Origin: Oscillospiraceae bacterium
GTDB lineage: Bacteria; Bacillota; Clostridia; Oscillospirales; CAG-272
Direction: 5' to 3'
NCBI GenBank assembly: GCA_015065105.1
Contig: SVQZ01000020.1
Span: 1-46,858, forward strand
DNA: 46,858 nt
Shown: positions 8,573 to 17,034 of the stretch, in pieces
Layout of the letters: every line of letters starts with the position of its first letter
How positions within the stretch are numbered: position 1 is the stretch's first letter
The notes under the pieces: generated by a model
Seen by the model: the letters and a program-made list of their open reading frames with translations, nothing else
Told to the model about the DNA's origin: nothing
Database searches by the model: none
Made by a program: the position numbers and the translations under genes

Positions 8573-9520
8573 TCAACTGACAACGTTTATAGGCTTGCCG
8601 TTGATAAATGATTGAATATTACCCTCTACAATACCCATCAAGCGTTTACGGGTGGAAAGAGGAGCCCAGGCAACGTGAGGCGTAATTATGAGGTTTTCTA
8701 TACCCGTGAGGGGGCAGTCCTTTGACATCGGCTCGTTAGAGAGCACGTCTATTGCCGCACCGGCTATCTTGCCTTCCTTTAACGCTCTGGCGAGATCGTT
8801 TTCGTTATTTACTCCGCCTCTTGCGGTGTTGATATAAACGGCGGAGGGCTTGCATTTACAGAAGCTTTCGTAATTCATAATGTTCTCTGTTTGAGGAGTA
8901 AGGGGGCAATGCACGGTGATTATATCCGAATCGTGCAACAGCTCGTCAAATGAAACGAATTCCACTCTCGGATCACCGATCTTGGTTCTTGTGAAAATCT
9001 TTACCTTCATCCCGAAGGCAAGGGCAATATCAGCAACCTTTTGTCCTATATAGCCGTAGCCTATTATACCTATCGTTTTTTCGTATAATTCATCGGTAGC
9101 AAATACAAAAGGTGAAAAACAAGGAGAAGCCGACCATCCGCCGTCCTGTACGAATTCGTTATATTTTCCGACCTTGGTGTAATGCTCAAGGATAAGTGCG
9201 AAGGTATGCTGTGCCACGGCATAGGTGGAATAGCTTCCTGCGTTGCAAACGGTGATACCTGCCTTTTGGCAATACGGAATATCTATATTATTATAACCGG
9301 TTGCAAAAAGACCTATATATTTAAGCTCCTTTGCCGTTTTTAAAACCGGCTCGGTCAAGGGTGTCTTGTTGCAGAGAACTATATTTGCATCCTTTATTCG
9401 TTCGGATATTTCTTCCGGCATGGTGGATTGATATACTTGTAATTCTCCGAATTTGGAGAATATGTTTATATCTATATCACCCTGTGTTACCGTCATTGCA
9501 TCCGTAATTACTATTTTCAT
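8573..9520 (-). CDS. D-2-hydroxyacid dehydrogenase (NAD-dependent)
   Basis: A 315-aa member of the D-isomer 2-hydroxyacid dehydrogenase family, which reduces 2-keto acids such as hydroxypyruvate or glyoxylate. The NAD-binding GIIGYGYIGQKVAD motif and the catalytic trio R in NTARGG, E in SNEPM and H in ITPHVAWA are visible. Its general pattern is closest to glycerate dehydrogenase-like enzymes, but the substrate is uncertain. I place the start at ATG 9520, preceded by AGAGGT. An in-frame upstream extension to 9601 would run through the promoter and is low-complexity Ile/Tyr, so it is unlikely. Confidence 0.92.
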   Translation of the reverse strand: MKIVITDAMTVTQGDIDINIFSKFGELQVYQSTMPEEISERIKDANIVLCNKTPLTEPVLKTAKELKYIGLFATGYNNIDIPYCQKAGITVCNAGSYSTYAVAQHTFALILEHYTKVGKYNEFVQDGGWSASPCFSPFVFATDELYEKTIGIIGYGYIGQKVADIALAFGMKVKIFTRTKIGDPRVEFVSFDELLHDSDIITVHCPLTPQTENIMNYESFCKCKPSAVYINTARGGVNNENDLARALKEGKIAGAAIDVLSNEPMSKDCPLTGIENLIITPHVAWAPLSTRKRLMGIVEGNIQSFINGKPINVVS

Positions 9521-9550
9521 AAATCTGACCTCTGTAAAGAATATATATTT

Positions 9551-9579
9551 ATAATATATTATAATTATTATTTCGTCAA
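9551..9579 (-). promoter_or_regulatory. Promoter of the hydroxyacid dehydrogenase gene
   Basis: Minus-strand -35 TTGACG (9574-9579) and -10 TATTAT (9551-9556), 17-bp spacer. It lies back-to-back with the lon promoter, the two -35 boxes about 6 bp apart. Confidence 0.65.
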
Positions 9580-9585
9580 TAACTA

Positions 9586-9614
9586 TTGAAAAAAAAGTCA
9601 TTTTATGATATACT
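9586..9614 (+). promoter_or_regulatory. Promoter of lon operon
   Basis: -35 TTGAAA (9586-9591) and -10 TATACT (9609-9614), 17-bp spacer, 35 bp upstream of the lon ATG. I see no clear CIRCE or CtsR-type heat-shock operator around it. Confidence 0.65.
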
Positions 9615-9648
9615 GTAAAATAACTATAATATTGTTTTGGAGATACTA

Positions 9649-11973
9649 ATGCCTCGTTTTATAGAAAAACTTGAAATGATGAATTTGCCTTGCATTTTAG
9701 CAAAGGACACTCTTGTATATCCCTTTATGACCTTAAGCCTTGAAATAATCGGCGATGCGGATATCGAGCTTTGTGAAGAAGCAAGCGATACACAGTCTTA
9801 TATTTTACTTGTGGCTCAGAAGGACCCCTCGATGGAGGATCCCTCTGCTGATGATATTCACGATGTCGGTACGGTTTGCCGTATCAAGCAGTTTTTACGT
9901 CTTCCCGAAGGCAATGCCCGTCTTGTGGCAGAGGGCGTTTACAGAGCAAACATTTTTTCACTTGAAAAGCAGGGCGAGACCTGGTCTTGCGAGGTAATGT
10001 GCAAGGCTGTAAGCATAAATGCCGATACCTTAAAGGTTCAGGCGCTTATGCGTGAGGTCTTAATGCAGTTCGAGGAGTTCAAAAAATATATGCCGAAGCT
10101 TTCGGCAGAGGTTATTTCTGCGGTACAGAGTATAAAGGATCCCGGGATGCTTTGCGACTATATAGCATTCAATATTCTTGTTTCCTTTGCTGACAAGCAG
10201 GCTGTACTTTCTGTATTTGATCCGCTTAAACGTCTTGAAAAGCTGGCAACAATAATGGCAAAGGAGCTAAAGATTCTTTCCACAGAGCTCAATATCCATA
10301 ATAAGGTGCGTCAGCAGCTTGAGGAGAATCAGCGCGAGTTTTATCTCCGCGCACAGCTCAAGGTCATTCAGAATGAGTTGGGTGAGGGCGGTGCCGATAC
10401 CGAAATAGACGAATACGATGAGATGATATATAATGCTCATCTTCCCGAGGAGGTTGAGGGTAAGCTCTTAAAGGAGCTTCGTAAGCTTGCCAAAACGCCC
10501 TATGCATCCTCTGAAGCGGCAGTTATCCGCAACTATATAGATACCTGTCTTGAGATACCCTGGTCGAAGACTACCACAGACCGTCTTGATATCAAAAAGG
10601 CATCCGATATCCTCGAAGCGGATCATGACGGACTTGAGAAGATCAAGGAAAGAATACTTGAATTTCTTGCAGTTAAGCAGTTGAATCCCTCGCTTAATAA
10701 TCAGATACTTTGTCTTGTGGGCCCTCCCGGTACCGGTAAGACCTCTATCTGCGAATCTATAGCAAGAGCAATGGAGCGTAAATACGTTCGTGTTTGCCTT
10801 GGAGGTGTAAGAGATGAGGCTGATATCAGAGGTCACCGCAGAACGTATATTGCCTCAATGCCGGGCAGGATCGTAAACGGTCTTATTCAGGCGGGAAGCC
10901 GTAATCCTCTTATGCTTCTTGATGAGATAGACAAGCTTACAAGTGATGCTCACGGAGACCCCTCTTCGGCATTGCTTGAGGTTCTTGATTCTGAACAGAA
11001 CAAGCATTTCCGCGATCATTTTGTTGAAATACCCATAGATCTTTCGGATACCCTCTTTATTGCAACGGCAAACAGCCTTGATACCATACCCCGTCCTCTT
11101 ATCGACCGTATGGAAATAATCGAGCTCAATATTTATAACCGTCACGAAAAGTTGAGCATTGCAAAGAACCACCTTGTCAGAAAGCAGAGAGAACGTCACG
11201 GTCTTAACGGAAGAACTCTTAAAATTACTGATGAAGCGATATTTGATATTATCGATTTCTATACCTCTGAAGCAGGCGTGCGTAATCTTAATCGTGAGTT
11301 AGCGTCTATATGCCGTAAGGCGGCAAAGCGTATAGTTTCGGGTCAGCAGAAGAGCTGCAGAGTTACAAGAGATAACTTAAATGAATATCTCGGAAATCAA
11401 AAGATCCTTCCGAAAGAAATCGATGAAAGAGATGCTGTCGGCGAGGTAAACGGACTTGCTTATACACAGCTTGGCGGAGATATACTCAAAATCGAGATAG
11501 CTTCCATGAAGGGAAGCGGCAAGCTTGAGCTTACGGGTTCTTTAGGCGAAGTTATGCAGGAATCGGCACGTACAGCGCTTACCTGCATCAGAACAAGATG
11601 TGATGAGCTTGGGATCGATCCCGATTTCCATAAGGATATGGATATACATATTCATGTTCCCGAGGGTGCGGTGCCTAAGGACGGACCTTCTGCAGGTGTT
11701 ACCATGGCGGTTGCCCTTGCAAGCGAGCTTACAGGTAAGGCGGTGCGCCGTGACGTTGCCATGACGGGCGAGATAACCCTTCGCGGCAAGATACTTGCCA
11801 TAGGCGGATTAAAGGAAAAATCAATGGCGGCATATAAGGCGGGAGTTAAGACTATACTTATCCCGAAGGACAATATGCGCGATCTTGAAGAGGTGGACGA
11901 AAATGTGAAAAACAACGTTACCTTTATACCTCTTGAAACTCTAGACGATGCTTTGGCATCAGCCTTGGCATAG
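9649..11973 (+). CDS. lon: ATP-dependent endopeptidase Lon
   Basis: Lon degrades misfolded and regulatory proteins in the cytoplasm as a hexamer. At 774 aa it has the normal length. An N-terminal substrate-binding domain (about 1-200) and coiled coil are followed by the AAA+ module with Walker A GPPGTGK ending at K364 and Walker B LLDEID (D425, E426). The C-terminal protease domain has S681 in KDGPSAG and K722 in GGLKEK, the Ser-Lys dyad. The start is ATG 9649 with GGAG 6 bases upstream; an in-frame TTG at 9637 overlaps that site. engB follows after 14 bp, a pairing also known from Bacillus. Confidence 0.97.
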   Translation: MPRFIEKLEMMNLPCILAKDTLVYPFMTLSLEIIGDADIELCEEASDTQSYILLVAQKDPSMEDPSADDIHDVGTVCRIKQFLRLPEGNARLVAEGVYRANIFSLEKQGETWSCEVMCKAVSINADTLKVQALMREVLMQFEEFKKYMPKLSAEVISAVQSIKDPGMLCDYIAFNILVSFADKQAVLSVFDPLKRLEKLATIMAKELKILSTELNIHNKVRQQLEENQREFYLRAQLKVIQNELGEGGADTEIDEYDEMIYNAHLPEEVEGKLLKELRKLAKTPYASSEAAVIRNYIDTCLEIPWSKTTTDRLDIKKASDILEADHDGLEKIKERILEFLAVKQLNPSLNNQILCLVGPPGTGKTSICESIARAMERKYVRVCLGGVRDEADIRGHRRTYIASMPGRIVNGLIQAGSRNPLMLLDEIDKLTSDAHGDPSSALLEVLDSEQNKHFRDHFVEIPIDLSDTLFIATANSLDTIPRPLIDRMEIIELNIYNRHEKLSIAKNHLVRKQRERHGLNGRTLKITDEAIFDIIDFYTSEAGVRNLNRELASICRKAAKRIVSGQQKSCRVTRDNLNEYLGNQKILPKEIDERDAVGEVNGLAYTQLGGDILKIEIASMKGSGKLELTGSLGEVMQESARTALTCIRTRCDELGIDPDFHKDMDIHIHVPEGAVPKDGPSAGVTMAVALASELTGKAVRRDVAMTGEITLRGKILAIGGLKEKSMAAYKAGVKTILIPKDNMRDLEEVDENVKNNVTFIPLETLDDALASALA

Positions 11974-11987
11974 GAAAAGGAAAAATT

Positions 11988-12590
11988 ATGGCTTTAAATT
12001 TACAGAATGTAAAACTTGAAATAACAGCGGGTATGATGAGTCAGTTCCCGAAAAACGATCTTCCTCACCTTGTTTTTTCGGGAAGATCTAACGTTGGTAA
12101 AAGCTCGCTGATAAATACCCTTCTTGGCAGAAACAAGCTCGCAAGAGTAAGCTCTGCTCCCGGTAAAACGATTACCATTAACTTTTATAACGTTGATAAC
12201 AAGTTCTATTTCGTTGACCTTCCCGGTTACGGATTTGCGAAGCGTCCCCCGAAGGAACGTGCTGTATGGCAGAAGCTTGTTAATGACTATATGATGACGG
12301 CGGGTAACCGCCGGTCTCCCATGTTCGTTATGCAGCTTGTCGATATGAAGGTAGGAACAACTGCCGATGACTGCATGATGCTCGATTGGCTCAATCAGAC
12401 CGAAACGGACTATATGATAGTTGCAACTAAATCCGACAAGCTCAACAAAGGCGATCAGAAAAAAGCTCTTGAGCATCTTTTGAATCATGAGCTTATCCGT
12501 GAAAACACTACCGTGATTCCTTTTTCCGCACTTAAGGGTGACGGAAAGCAGGAAATATGGAGTGAGATCAATAATGTTATATTGAAGTAA
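11988..12590 (+). CDS. engB: Ribosome biogenesis GTPase EngB (YsxC/YihA)
   Basis: A 200-aa TRAFAC GTPase needed for assembly of the large ribosomal subunit. G1 motif GRSNVGKS (32-39), G3 DLPG (77-80) and G4 TKSD (147-150) are all present, and the length is typical. AAAAGGAAAAAT precedes the ATG. It is co-transcribed with lon and followed after 10 bp by the M50 peptidase gene. Confidence 0.96.
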   Translation: MALNLQNVKLEITAGMMSQFPKNDLPHLVFSGRSNVGKSSLINTLLGRNKLARVSSAPGKTITINFYNVDNKFYFVDLPGYGFAKRPPKERAVWQKLVNDYMMTAGNRRSPMFVMQLVDMKVGTTADDCMMLDWLNQTETDYMIVATKSDKLNKGDQKKALEHLLNHELIRENTTVIPFSALKGDGKQEIWSEINNVILK

Positions 12591-12600
12591 GGAATTATTT

Positions 12601-13287
12601 ATGTTACTTGATTTAATACAGGGCGGTTTTCAGAAAGAGACTTTGATAATGGTCCTCTTAAGTATTCCCGTTATAATGTTTTCGCTTTCCTTTCATGAAT
12701 TTTCTCACGGACTTGCGGCGAAATGTATGGGAGATCCTACCGCCTATAATTTAGGAAGACTTACCCTTAACCCCGCAAAGCATCTTGATCCGATGGGTAC
12801 CCTTATGATGCTTATAGTCGGTTTTGGTTGGGCAAAGCCCGTACCTATAAATACAAGGCATTTTAAGAATCCCAAATGGGGTATGTGTCTTTCTGCCCTT
12901 GCGGGACCCGTATCGAATCTTTTGCTTTCTTATATATGCTTTGTTGTTGCAAACGTAATAAACGTTTATGCAGGCAGATTCGTTTCACTTGAAAATGAAA
13001 CGTCATATTTTATCGTATTGGCGTTATTCTTGTTTTTTACCGTAGCATTTCAGCTTAACATATATCTTGCAGTGTTTAATCTGTTACCCGTTCCGCCTCT
13101 TGACGGTTCGAGAATAATGTTCGTATTGCTTCCCGCAAAGGCTTATTTCGGAGTAATGAAATATGAGAGATACATTTCTCTTGCAATTATGATACTTTTA
13201 TTTACAGGTATTCTGTCAACTCCTTTAAGTATGCTTGCGGGATTGATAGAAAAGCTTTTTGCAATGTCTCTTTTCTGGATGGTGTGA
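12601..13287 (+). CDS. Site-2 protease family (M50) membrane peptidase
   Basis: A 228-aa integral membrane metalloprotease of the compact YwhC/SpoIVFB-like M50 group. The zinc motif is H32-E33-F-S-H36 in the first conserved helix, and the second conserved block NLLPVPPLDGSR carries the third ligand Asp near residue 165. There are about five to six membrane spans and no PDZ domain. Its substrate is unknown. It lies between engB and scpA; this site-2 protease followed by scpA and scpB is a common arrangement in Firmicutes. The stop codon is one base before the scpA ATG. Confidence 0.92.
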   Translation: MLLDLIQGGFQKETLIMVLLSIPVIMFSLSFHEFSHGLAAKCMGDPTAYNLGRLTLNPAKHLDPMGTLMMLIVGFGWAKPVPINTRHFKNPKWGMCLSALAGPVSNLLLSYICFVVANVINVYAGRFVSLENETSYFIVLALFLFFTVAFQLNIYLAVFNLLPVPPLDGSRIMFVLLPAKAYFGVMKYERYISLAIMILLFTGILSTPLSMLAGLIEKLFAMSLFWMV

Positions 13288-13288
13288 T

Positions 13289-14035
13289 ATGTCCGAGGCT
13301 TTGAATTTTAAACTTGAGGTATATGAGGGTCCTCTTGACCTTCTTCTTGCCCTTATCACAAAAAACAAAGTAGATATATATGATATACCGATATCCGATA
13401 TCCTTGACCAGTATCTTGCTTATCTTGAGGAGATGCGAAAGATGGATATGGATATCGCAGGTGAGTTTATCACAATGGCATCCGAGCTTATGCTTATCAA
13501 AAGCAGAATGCTCTTGCCTAAAAATCCGATGGAAGAAGAGGAAGATCCTCGTGAAAGACTTGCCAATGCGCTTATTGAATATAAGAGGGCAAAGGAAACT
13601 GCGGTTATTTTAAACGAAAGATATATGCAGTTTGCGGGAAGAATGGCAAAGCCCATGGATGAAGCACCCTTTCAGGCGATCCCCGAGCTTTCGGATCAGG
13701 ATGCAAAGCTTCTGGAGCAGGCATTTGCACGTCTTTTGCAGAGAGCAAAGGAAATGCGGGAGACCATGCAGCCTCCCGAAAAGACCCTTGAAAACCTGCT
13801 TAAAAAGCGCGTTACACCCATACCCGAGCGAATTGTCGGTATAATGAGATATCTTCATAAAAACGGCAAGCAGAGCTTTGATAACGTTATGCTTCAGTGT
13901 AAGACCCGTTCGGATATAATTGCATCCTTTGCGGCACTTTTAGAGCTTTTAAAGGCAAGACGTGTAAAGATATACAGTGATGAAAATGACGAAGTAATAC
14001 TTGAACTCAACAGGGAAGGACTAAAGAGAAAATGA
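13289..14035 (+). CDS. scpA: Segregation and condensation protein A
   Basis: A 248-aa kleisin that bridges SMC heads in the chromosome condensin complex. The N-terminal signature FKLEVYEGPLDLLLALI begins at about residue 7, followed by the helical SMC-binding region. The C-terminal winged-helix part (about 180-245) contacts the other SMC. An in-frame ATG at 13259 would overlap the upstream gene by 29 bases; ATG 13289, right after the M50 stop and before the conserved MSEALNFKLEVYEG, is the better start. It overlaps scpB by four bases. Confidence 0.95.
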   Translation: MSEALNFKLEVYEGPLDLLLALITKNKVDIYDIPISDILDQYLAYLEEMRKMDMDIAGEFITMASELMLIKSRMLLPKNPMEEEEDPRERLANALIEYKRAKETAVILNERYMQFAGRMAKPMDEAPFQAIPELSDQDAKLLEQAFARLLQRAKEMRETMQPPEKTLENLLKKRVTPIPERIVGIMRYLHKNGKQSFDNVMLQCKTRSDIIASFAALLELLKARRVKIYSDENDEVILELNREGLKRK

Positions 14036-14625
14036 GCGGCGAAGAAAGAAATTTCACCGATATTTATAAAACTATAGAGGCTATCCTCTTCGCAACGGGC
14101 GATCCCGTTGCATATGAAAGGTTAGGTATGCTTTTAGAGCTTACGCCCGGTCAGGTCAAGAGCATAGCTCTTGATATGGCAGAGGGATACACAGACAGAG
14201 GTATTCAGCTTTTATGTTACGATACCGCCTGTCAGCTCTGTACCAAGGAGCAGTATGAGGATATAATCAAGGATGCTCTCGGTATCAAAAAGAACGGGGC
14301 GCTTTCCAAATCCAGCCTTGAGACCCTTGCAATAATCGCATATAATCAGCCGGTTACAAGAACCTACGTTGAAGAGGTGCGAGGAGTTGATTCTGCATAT
14401 GCCTTCGGTGTGCTTTTACAAAGAGAGCTTATTGAGGTAAGAGGACGTCTTGACGTGCCGGGAAGACCTAATCTTTATGCTACTACAAAGAAGTTTTTGA
14501 GAGTATTCGGCTTAAGCTCATTAAACGAGCTTCCCTCTGTGGATGCATTGAGCATTAAGGACGAAGTTGCAGATACCGTAAACGGGGAAGCCAAAGAAGA
14601 AGATACGGGCACAACAGAGGAATAA
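14032..14625 (+). CDS. scpB: Segregation and condensation protein B
   Basis: A 197-aa protein with two winged-helix domains that dimerises and binds ScpA in the SMC-ScpAB condensin. The family block SKSSLETLAIIAYNQPVTRTYVEEVRGV (about 92-119) is clear, as are LLQRELIEVRGRLDVPGRPNLYATT and FLRVFGLSSL. The C-terminal tail is acidic and disordered-looking. ATGA overlap with scpA indicates translational coupling. No convincing terminator follows. Confidence 0.95.
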   Translation: MSGEERNFTDIYKTIEAILFATGDPVAYERLGMLLELTPGQVKSIALDMAEGYTDRGIQLLCYDTACQLCTKEQYEDIIKDALGIKKNGALSKSSLETLAIIAYNQPVTRTYVEEVRGVDSAYAFGVLLQRELIEVRGRLDVPGRPNLYATTKKFLRVFGLSSLNELPSVDALSIKDEVADTVNGEAKEEDTGTTEE

Positions 14626-14745
14626 AAGCGGATTCCATGCGTTTCTGCACTAAAAACAGTTTATACGAAATGAGAATATATTCCTATATTTAAAGAATTT
14701 GTATAAGGAGGGATAGCTACGGTAATTATAAAAGTAATTTTAATT
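14626..14745 (+). other. Intergenic leader with strong SD and no usual start codon
   Basis: This 120-bp gap has no clear terminator. AAGGAGGG (14705-14712) is a near-perfect Shine-Dalgarno, but no ATG, GTG or TTG follows within 15 bases. A weak sigma-A-like pair (TTATAC, 18 bp, TATATT) can be found but is not convincing, and a forespore-type promoter cannot be excluded. Confidence 0.5.
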
Positions 14746-15396
14746 ATGCTTTTAGCTGTACTTGCCCTTCTTGCTCTTATATCCTTGCTTTTTTGCTTTA
14801 ACGTTACCGTTAATATCAGATACGATAAAAACGGGCTTTATGCGGCTGTAAGGTATTTATTTGTAAAATACCGCTTTTATCCCGAAAAGCCTCCGAAACA
14901 AAAAATGACCGTAAAGGATCTGAAGCGTAAAAGAAAAAAGCTTCATAAAAAAGGGGCTAAAATCGGCGAAAAGAAGAAAAGCAAAAAGGCTTCGGGTAAA
15001 AAGAGGACGAAAAGCTTTGACGATATACTGTCTCTTGTGAAGGAGATATCGGGAATCGTTTTCGATATTTTAGGCAAGGGTGTAAAGTATGCAAGAATAT
15101 ATATCAGAAATCTTGATATCACAGTCTCCACCGAGGATGCGGCGAAGACTGCGCTTGCCCATACTGCAGTATGTAACGTCATAAACTCTATGATAAAAAG
15201 GATCGAGAATGCGGGTTGGAGAATTAAATACGGTAATATGGAATGCCGGTGCGATTATCTTTCGGGAAAATTCTCCTGCGAGACCGATATAGTTATACGA
15301 GTAAAAGTATGGCATCTGATCTATACTCTGCTCAGCTCATTGATAAAGTATTTTAAATTAACGAATATAAACGGAGGAAGTACAAATGGAAAATAA
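14746..15396 (+). CDS. DUF2953 domain membrane-anchored protein
   Basis: At least 216 aa: an N-terminal membrane helix (about 2-22), a Lys/Arg-rich linker with many KK pairs (about 50-88), and a C-terminal region matching DUF2953 in character (TVSTEDAAKTALAHTAVCN...). Function is unknown; the family usually occurs just upstream of gerW/ytfJ in spore-formers, as here. The first ATG is 33 bases past the SD; in frame, ACG 14719 or ATT 14725 would be better placed and would add 7-9 hydrophobic residues. The end overlaps gerW by 11 bases. Confidence 0.8.
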   Translation: MLLAVLALLALISLLFCFNVTVNIRYDKNGLYAAVRYLFVKYRFYPEKPPKQKMTVKDLKRKRKKLHKKGAKIGEKKKSKKASGKKRTKSFDDILSLVKEISGIVFDILGKGVKYARIYIRNLDITVSTEDAAKTALAHTAVCNVINSMIKRIENAGWRIKYGNMECRCDYLSGKFSCETDIVIRVKVWHLIYTLLSSLIKYFKLTNINGGSTNGK

Positions 15397-15835
15397 GATC
15401 AGCGATATCATAAGAACATCCCTTGAAAATGCAAAGGATATTATCGACAGCAATACCGTTATCGGTAATGCGGTACCCACCTCAAACGGTACGGTCATTA
15501 TCCCCGTATCCAAGGTAAGCGTCGGTATAGCGACAGGCGGTCTTGACTATAAGGGTAAGAACGCAAAGGAGAGCGACCGTGTGAATAATTTCGGCGGCGG
15601 AGGAGGTACCGGTATAACGGTAAATCCCGTAGCATTTCTTGTTGTTGCTCCCGACGGAGACGTTAAGCTTCTCAGCGTTAACTTCCCCACAGACCCCAAC
15701 GTAAGCGATCCTGTTGAAACTATAGTTTCTTTTATCCGTAAGTCTCCCGAGCTTATTGCAAAGATAAAGGATATTTTCAAGTCGGAATCCAAAAAGGATG
15801 AGTCCGACGATGATCTCGATTCTATATTAGAATAA
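15386..15835 (+). CDS. gerW: GerW family sporulation protein (YtfJ)
   Basis: 149 aa, typical of GerW/YtfJ, a protein of the forespore needed in B. subtilis for proper germination. The conserved stretch includes VIGNAVPTSNGTVIIPVSKV, the Gly-rich loop FGGGGGTG (about 71-78) and a valine-rich strand pattern through PVAFLVVAPDGDV. The C-terminus is charged (KDIFKSESKKDESDDD). CGGAGGAAGT gives a good ribosome site inside the end of the upstream gene. Placement beside a D,D-carboxypeptidase supports a spore role. Confidence 0.92.
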   Translation: MENKISDIIRTSLENAKDIIDSNTVIGNAVPTSNGTVIIPVSKVSVGIATGGLDYKGKNAKESDRVNNFGGGGGTGITVNPVAFLVVAPDGDVKLLSVNFPTDPNVSDPVETIVSFIRKSPELIAKIKDIFKSESKKDESDDDLDSILE

Positions 15836-15850
15836 CAGAATAAGATCATC

Positions 15851-15895
15851 ACTCCCGTCATATAGTTAGTAATATCTACTGTAAGGACGGGGAGT
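15851..15895 (+). promoter_or_regulatory. Hairpin over the dacF ribosome binding site
   Basis: ACTCCCGTC (15851-15859) can pair with GACGGGGAGT (15886-15895) with one bulge. The 3' arm contains the GGGGAG Shine-Dalgarno of dacF, so folding could block translation. No U-tract follows, so it is not a terminator. Confidence 0.45.
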
Positions 15896-15897
15896 GT

Positions 15898-17019
15898 ATG
15901 AATTTTTTAAAGATCATAAGTGTATTTCTGGCTGTTGCTGTTTTACAACCGATGTTCTCGTTATTCTCCTTTGCTGAAGAGGCAAGCGGTATATCTGCAG
16001 AATCGGCGGTGCTTATTCTTGCCGATACAGGGGAGGTCATTATTTCCCGTGCTCCGAACAAAAGAATGCCGATGGCAAGCACCACAAAAATAATGACGGC
16101 AATATCGGTAATAGAGAATTTCGATATTGCAAGGACTCTGACTATACCAAAGGAGGCCGAAGGGGTAGAGGGCTCGTCGGCTTATCTTCGGGCAGGTGAA
16201 AGATATACTGTTACAGAGCTTTTATATGCCTTGATGCTTTCCAGCGCCAACGATGCCGCTGTAGCATTGGCTGTTGGCTGCGGGGGCAGTATAGAGGATT
16301 TTGCTGAGATCATGAATGATAAGGCTTGCGATCTCGGTCTTTCTGACACCCATTTTTCAAATCCCCATGGACTTGATGCGAAGGAGCATTACTCTACCGC
16401 TTATGACCTTGCGCTTATTATGGCTTATGCCATGAAAAACGAGACCTTTCGTACAGTTACCGCATCGGGCTCTTATACCTGCAGTTCAAAGGGAAATGAG
16501 TCGAAGGTATTTTATAATCATAATAAGCTTCTTGACCGTTATCAATGGTGCACAGGCGGTAAAACAGGATTTACCAAGCTTTGCGGACGCTGTCTTGTCA
16601 GCTCTGCCGAAAAGGACGGTGTTGAGCTTATCTGTGTTACCCTGAACGCCTCGGATGATTGGAACGATCATGAAAAAATGTTTGAAGCGGGATTTGAAAG
16701 ATATCAAAGAATAGAGCTTGTCTCGGAGGATGGCATTTTATACAGCTTACCTACGGTGAACGGTGAAAAGGAAAGGGTAAAAGCATTTGCAAAGCCCTGT
16801 GATGCGGTTATCGAAAGAGATGATTCGCGTTATATTAAAACGGTGACCGAGCTTGAGAGATTCTATTATGCAGATATTAAAAAGGGTCAGAGGCTCGGGA
16901 GCATAGTTTTTTACCAAGGAGAAAAAGAGATCGCTCGAAGCGATATTATTGCAACCGAGGAAGTAAAAGAATTAAAGTACAAAAATTTCTTTTGGAGAAT
17001 ACTGTCCGTATTCAAATAA
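15898..17019 (+). CDS. dacF: D-alanyl-D-alanine carboxypeptidase (DacF-type)
   Basis: A 373-aa secreted serine peptidase (S11) that removes the terminal D-Ala of peptidoglycan stem peptides and so limits cross-linking. The signal peptide ends near SFA-EE (about residue 26). Catalytic motifs are S61-T-T-K64, S116-A-N118 and K222-T-G224. A PBP5-like C-terminal domain and a basic amphipathic tail (KYKNFFWRILSVFK) complete it. Context between gerW and rluB, as in spore-formers, suggests a spore cortex role; dacB would be an alternative name. Confidence 0.9.
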   Translation: MNFLKIISVFLAVAVLQPMFSLFSFAEEASGISAESAVLILADTGEVIISRAPNKRMPMASTTKIMTAISVIENFDIARTLTIPKEAEGVEGSSAYLRAGERYTVTELLYALMLSSANDAAVALAVGCGGSIEDFAEIMNDKACDLGLSDTHFSNPHGLDAKEHYSTAYDLALIMAYAMKNETFRTVTASGSYTCSSKGNESKVFYNHNKLLDRYQWCTGGKTGFTKLCGRCLVSSAEKDGVELICVTLNASDDWNDHEKMFEAGFERYQRIELVSEDGILYSLPTVNGEKERVKAFAKPCDAVIERDDSRYIKTVTELERFYYADIKKGQRLGSIVFYQGEKEIARSDIIATEEVKELKYKNFFWRILSVFK

Positions 17020-17034
17020 AGGAAGGGAAAAACA

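Noticed and set aside
9521-9601. 27-residue N-terminal extension of the hydroxyacid dehydrogenase
   Set aside because: It would be translated from the promoter region and reads as Ile/Tyr-rich noise; ATG 9520 has the ribosome site.
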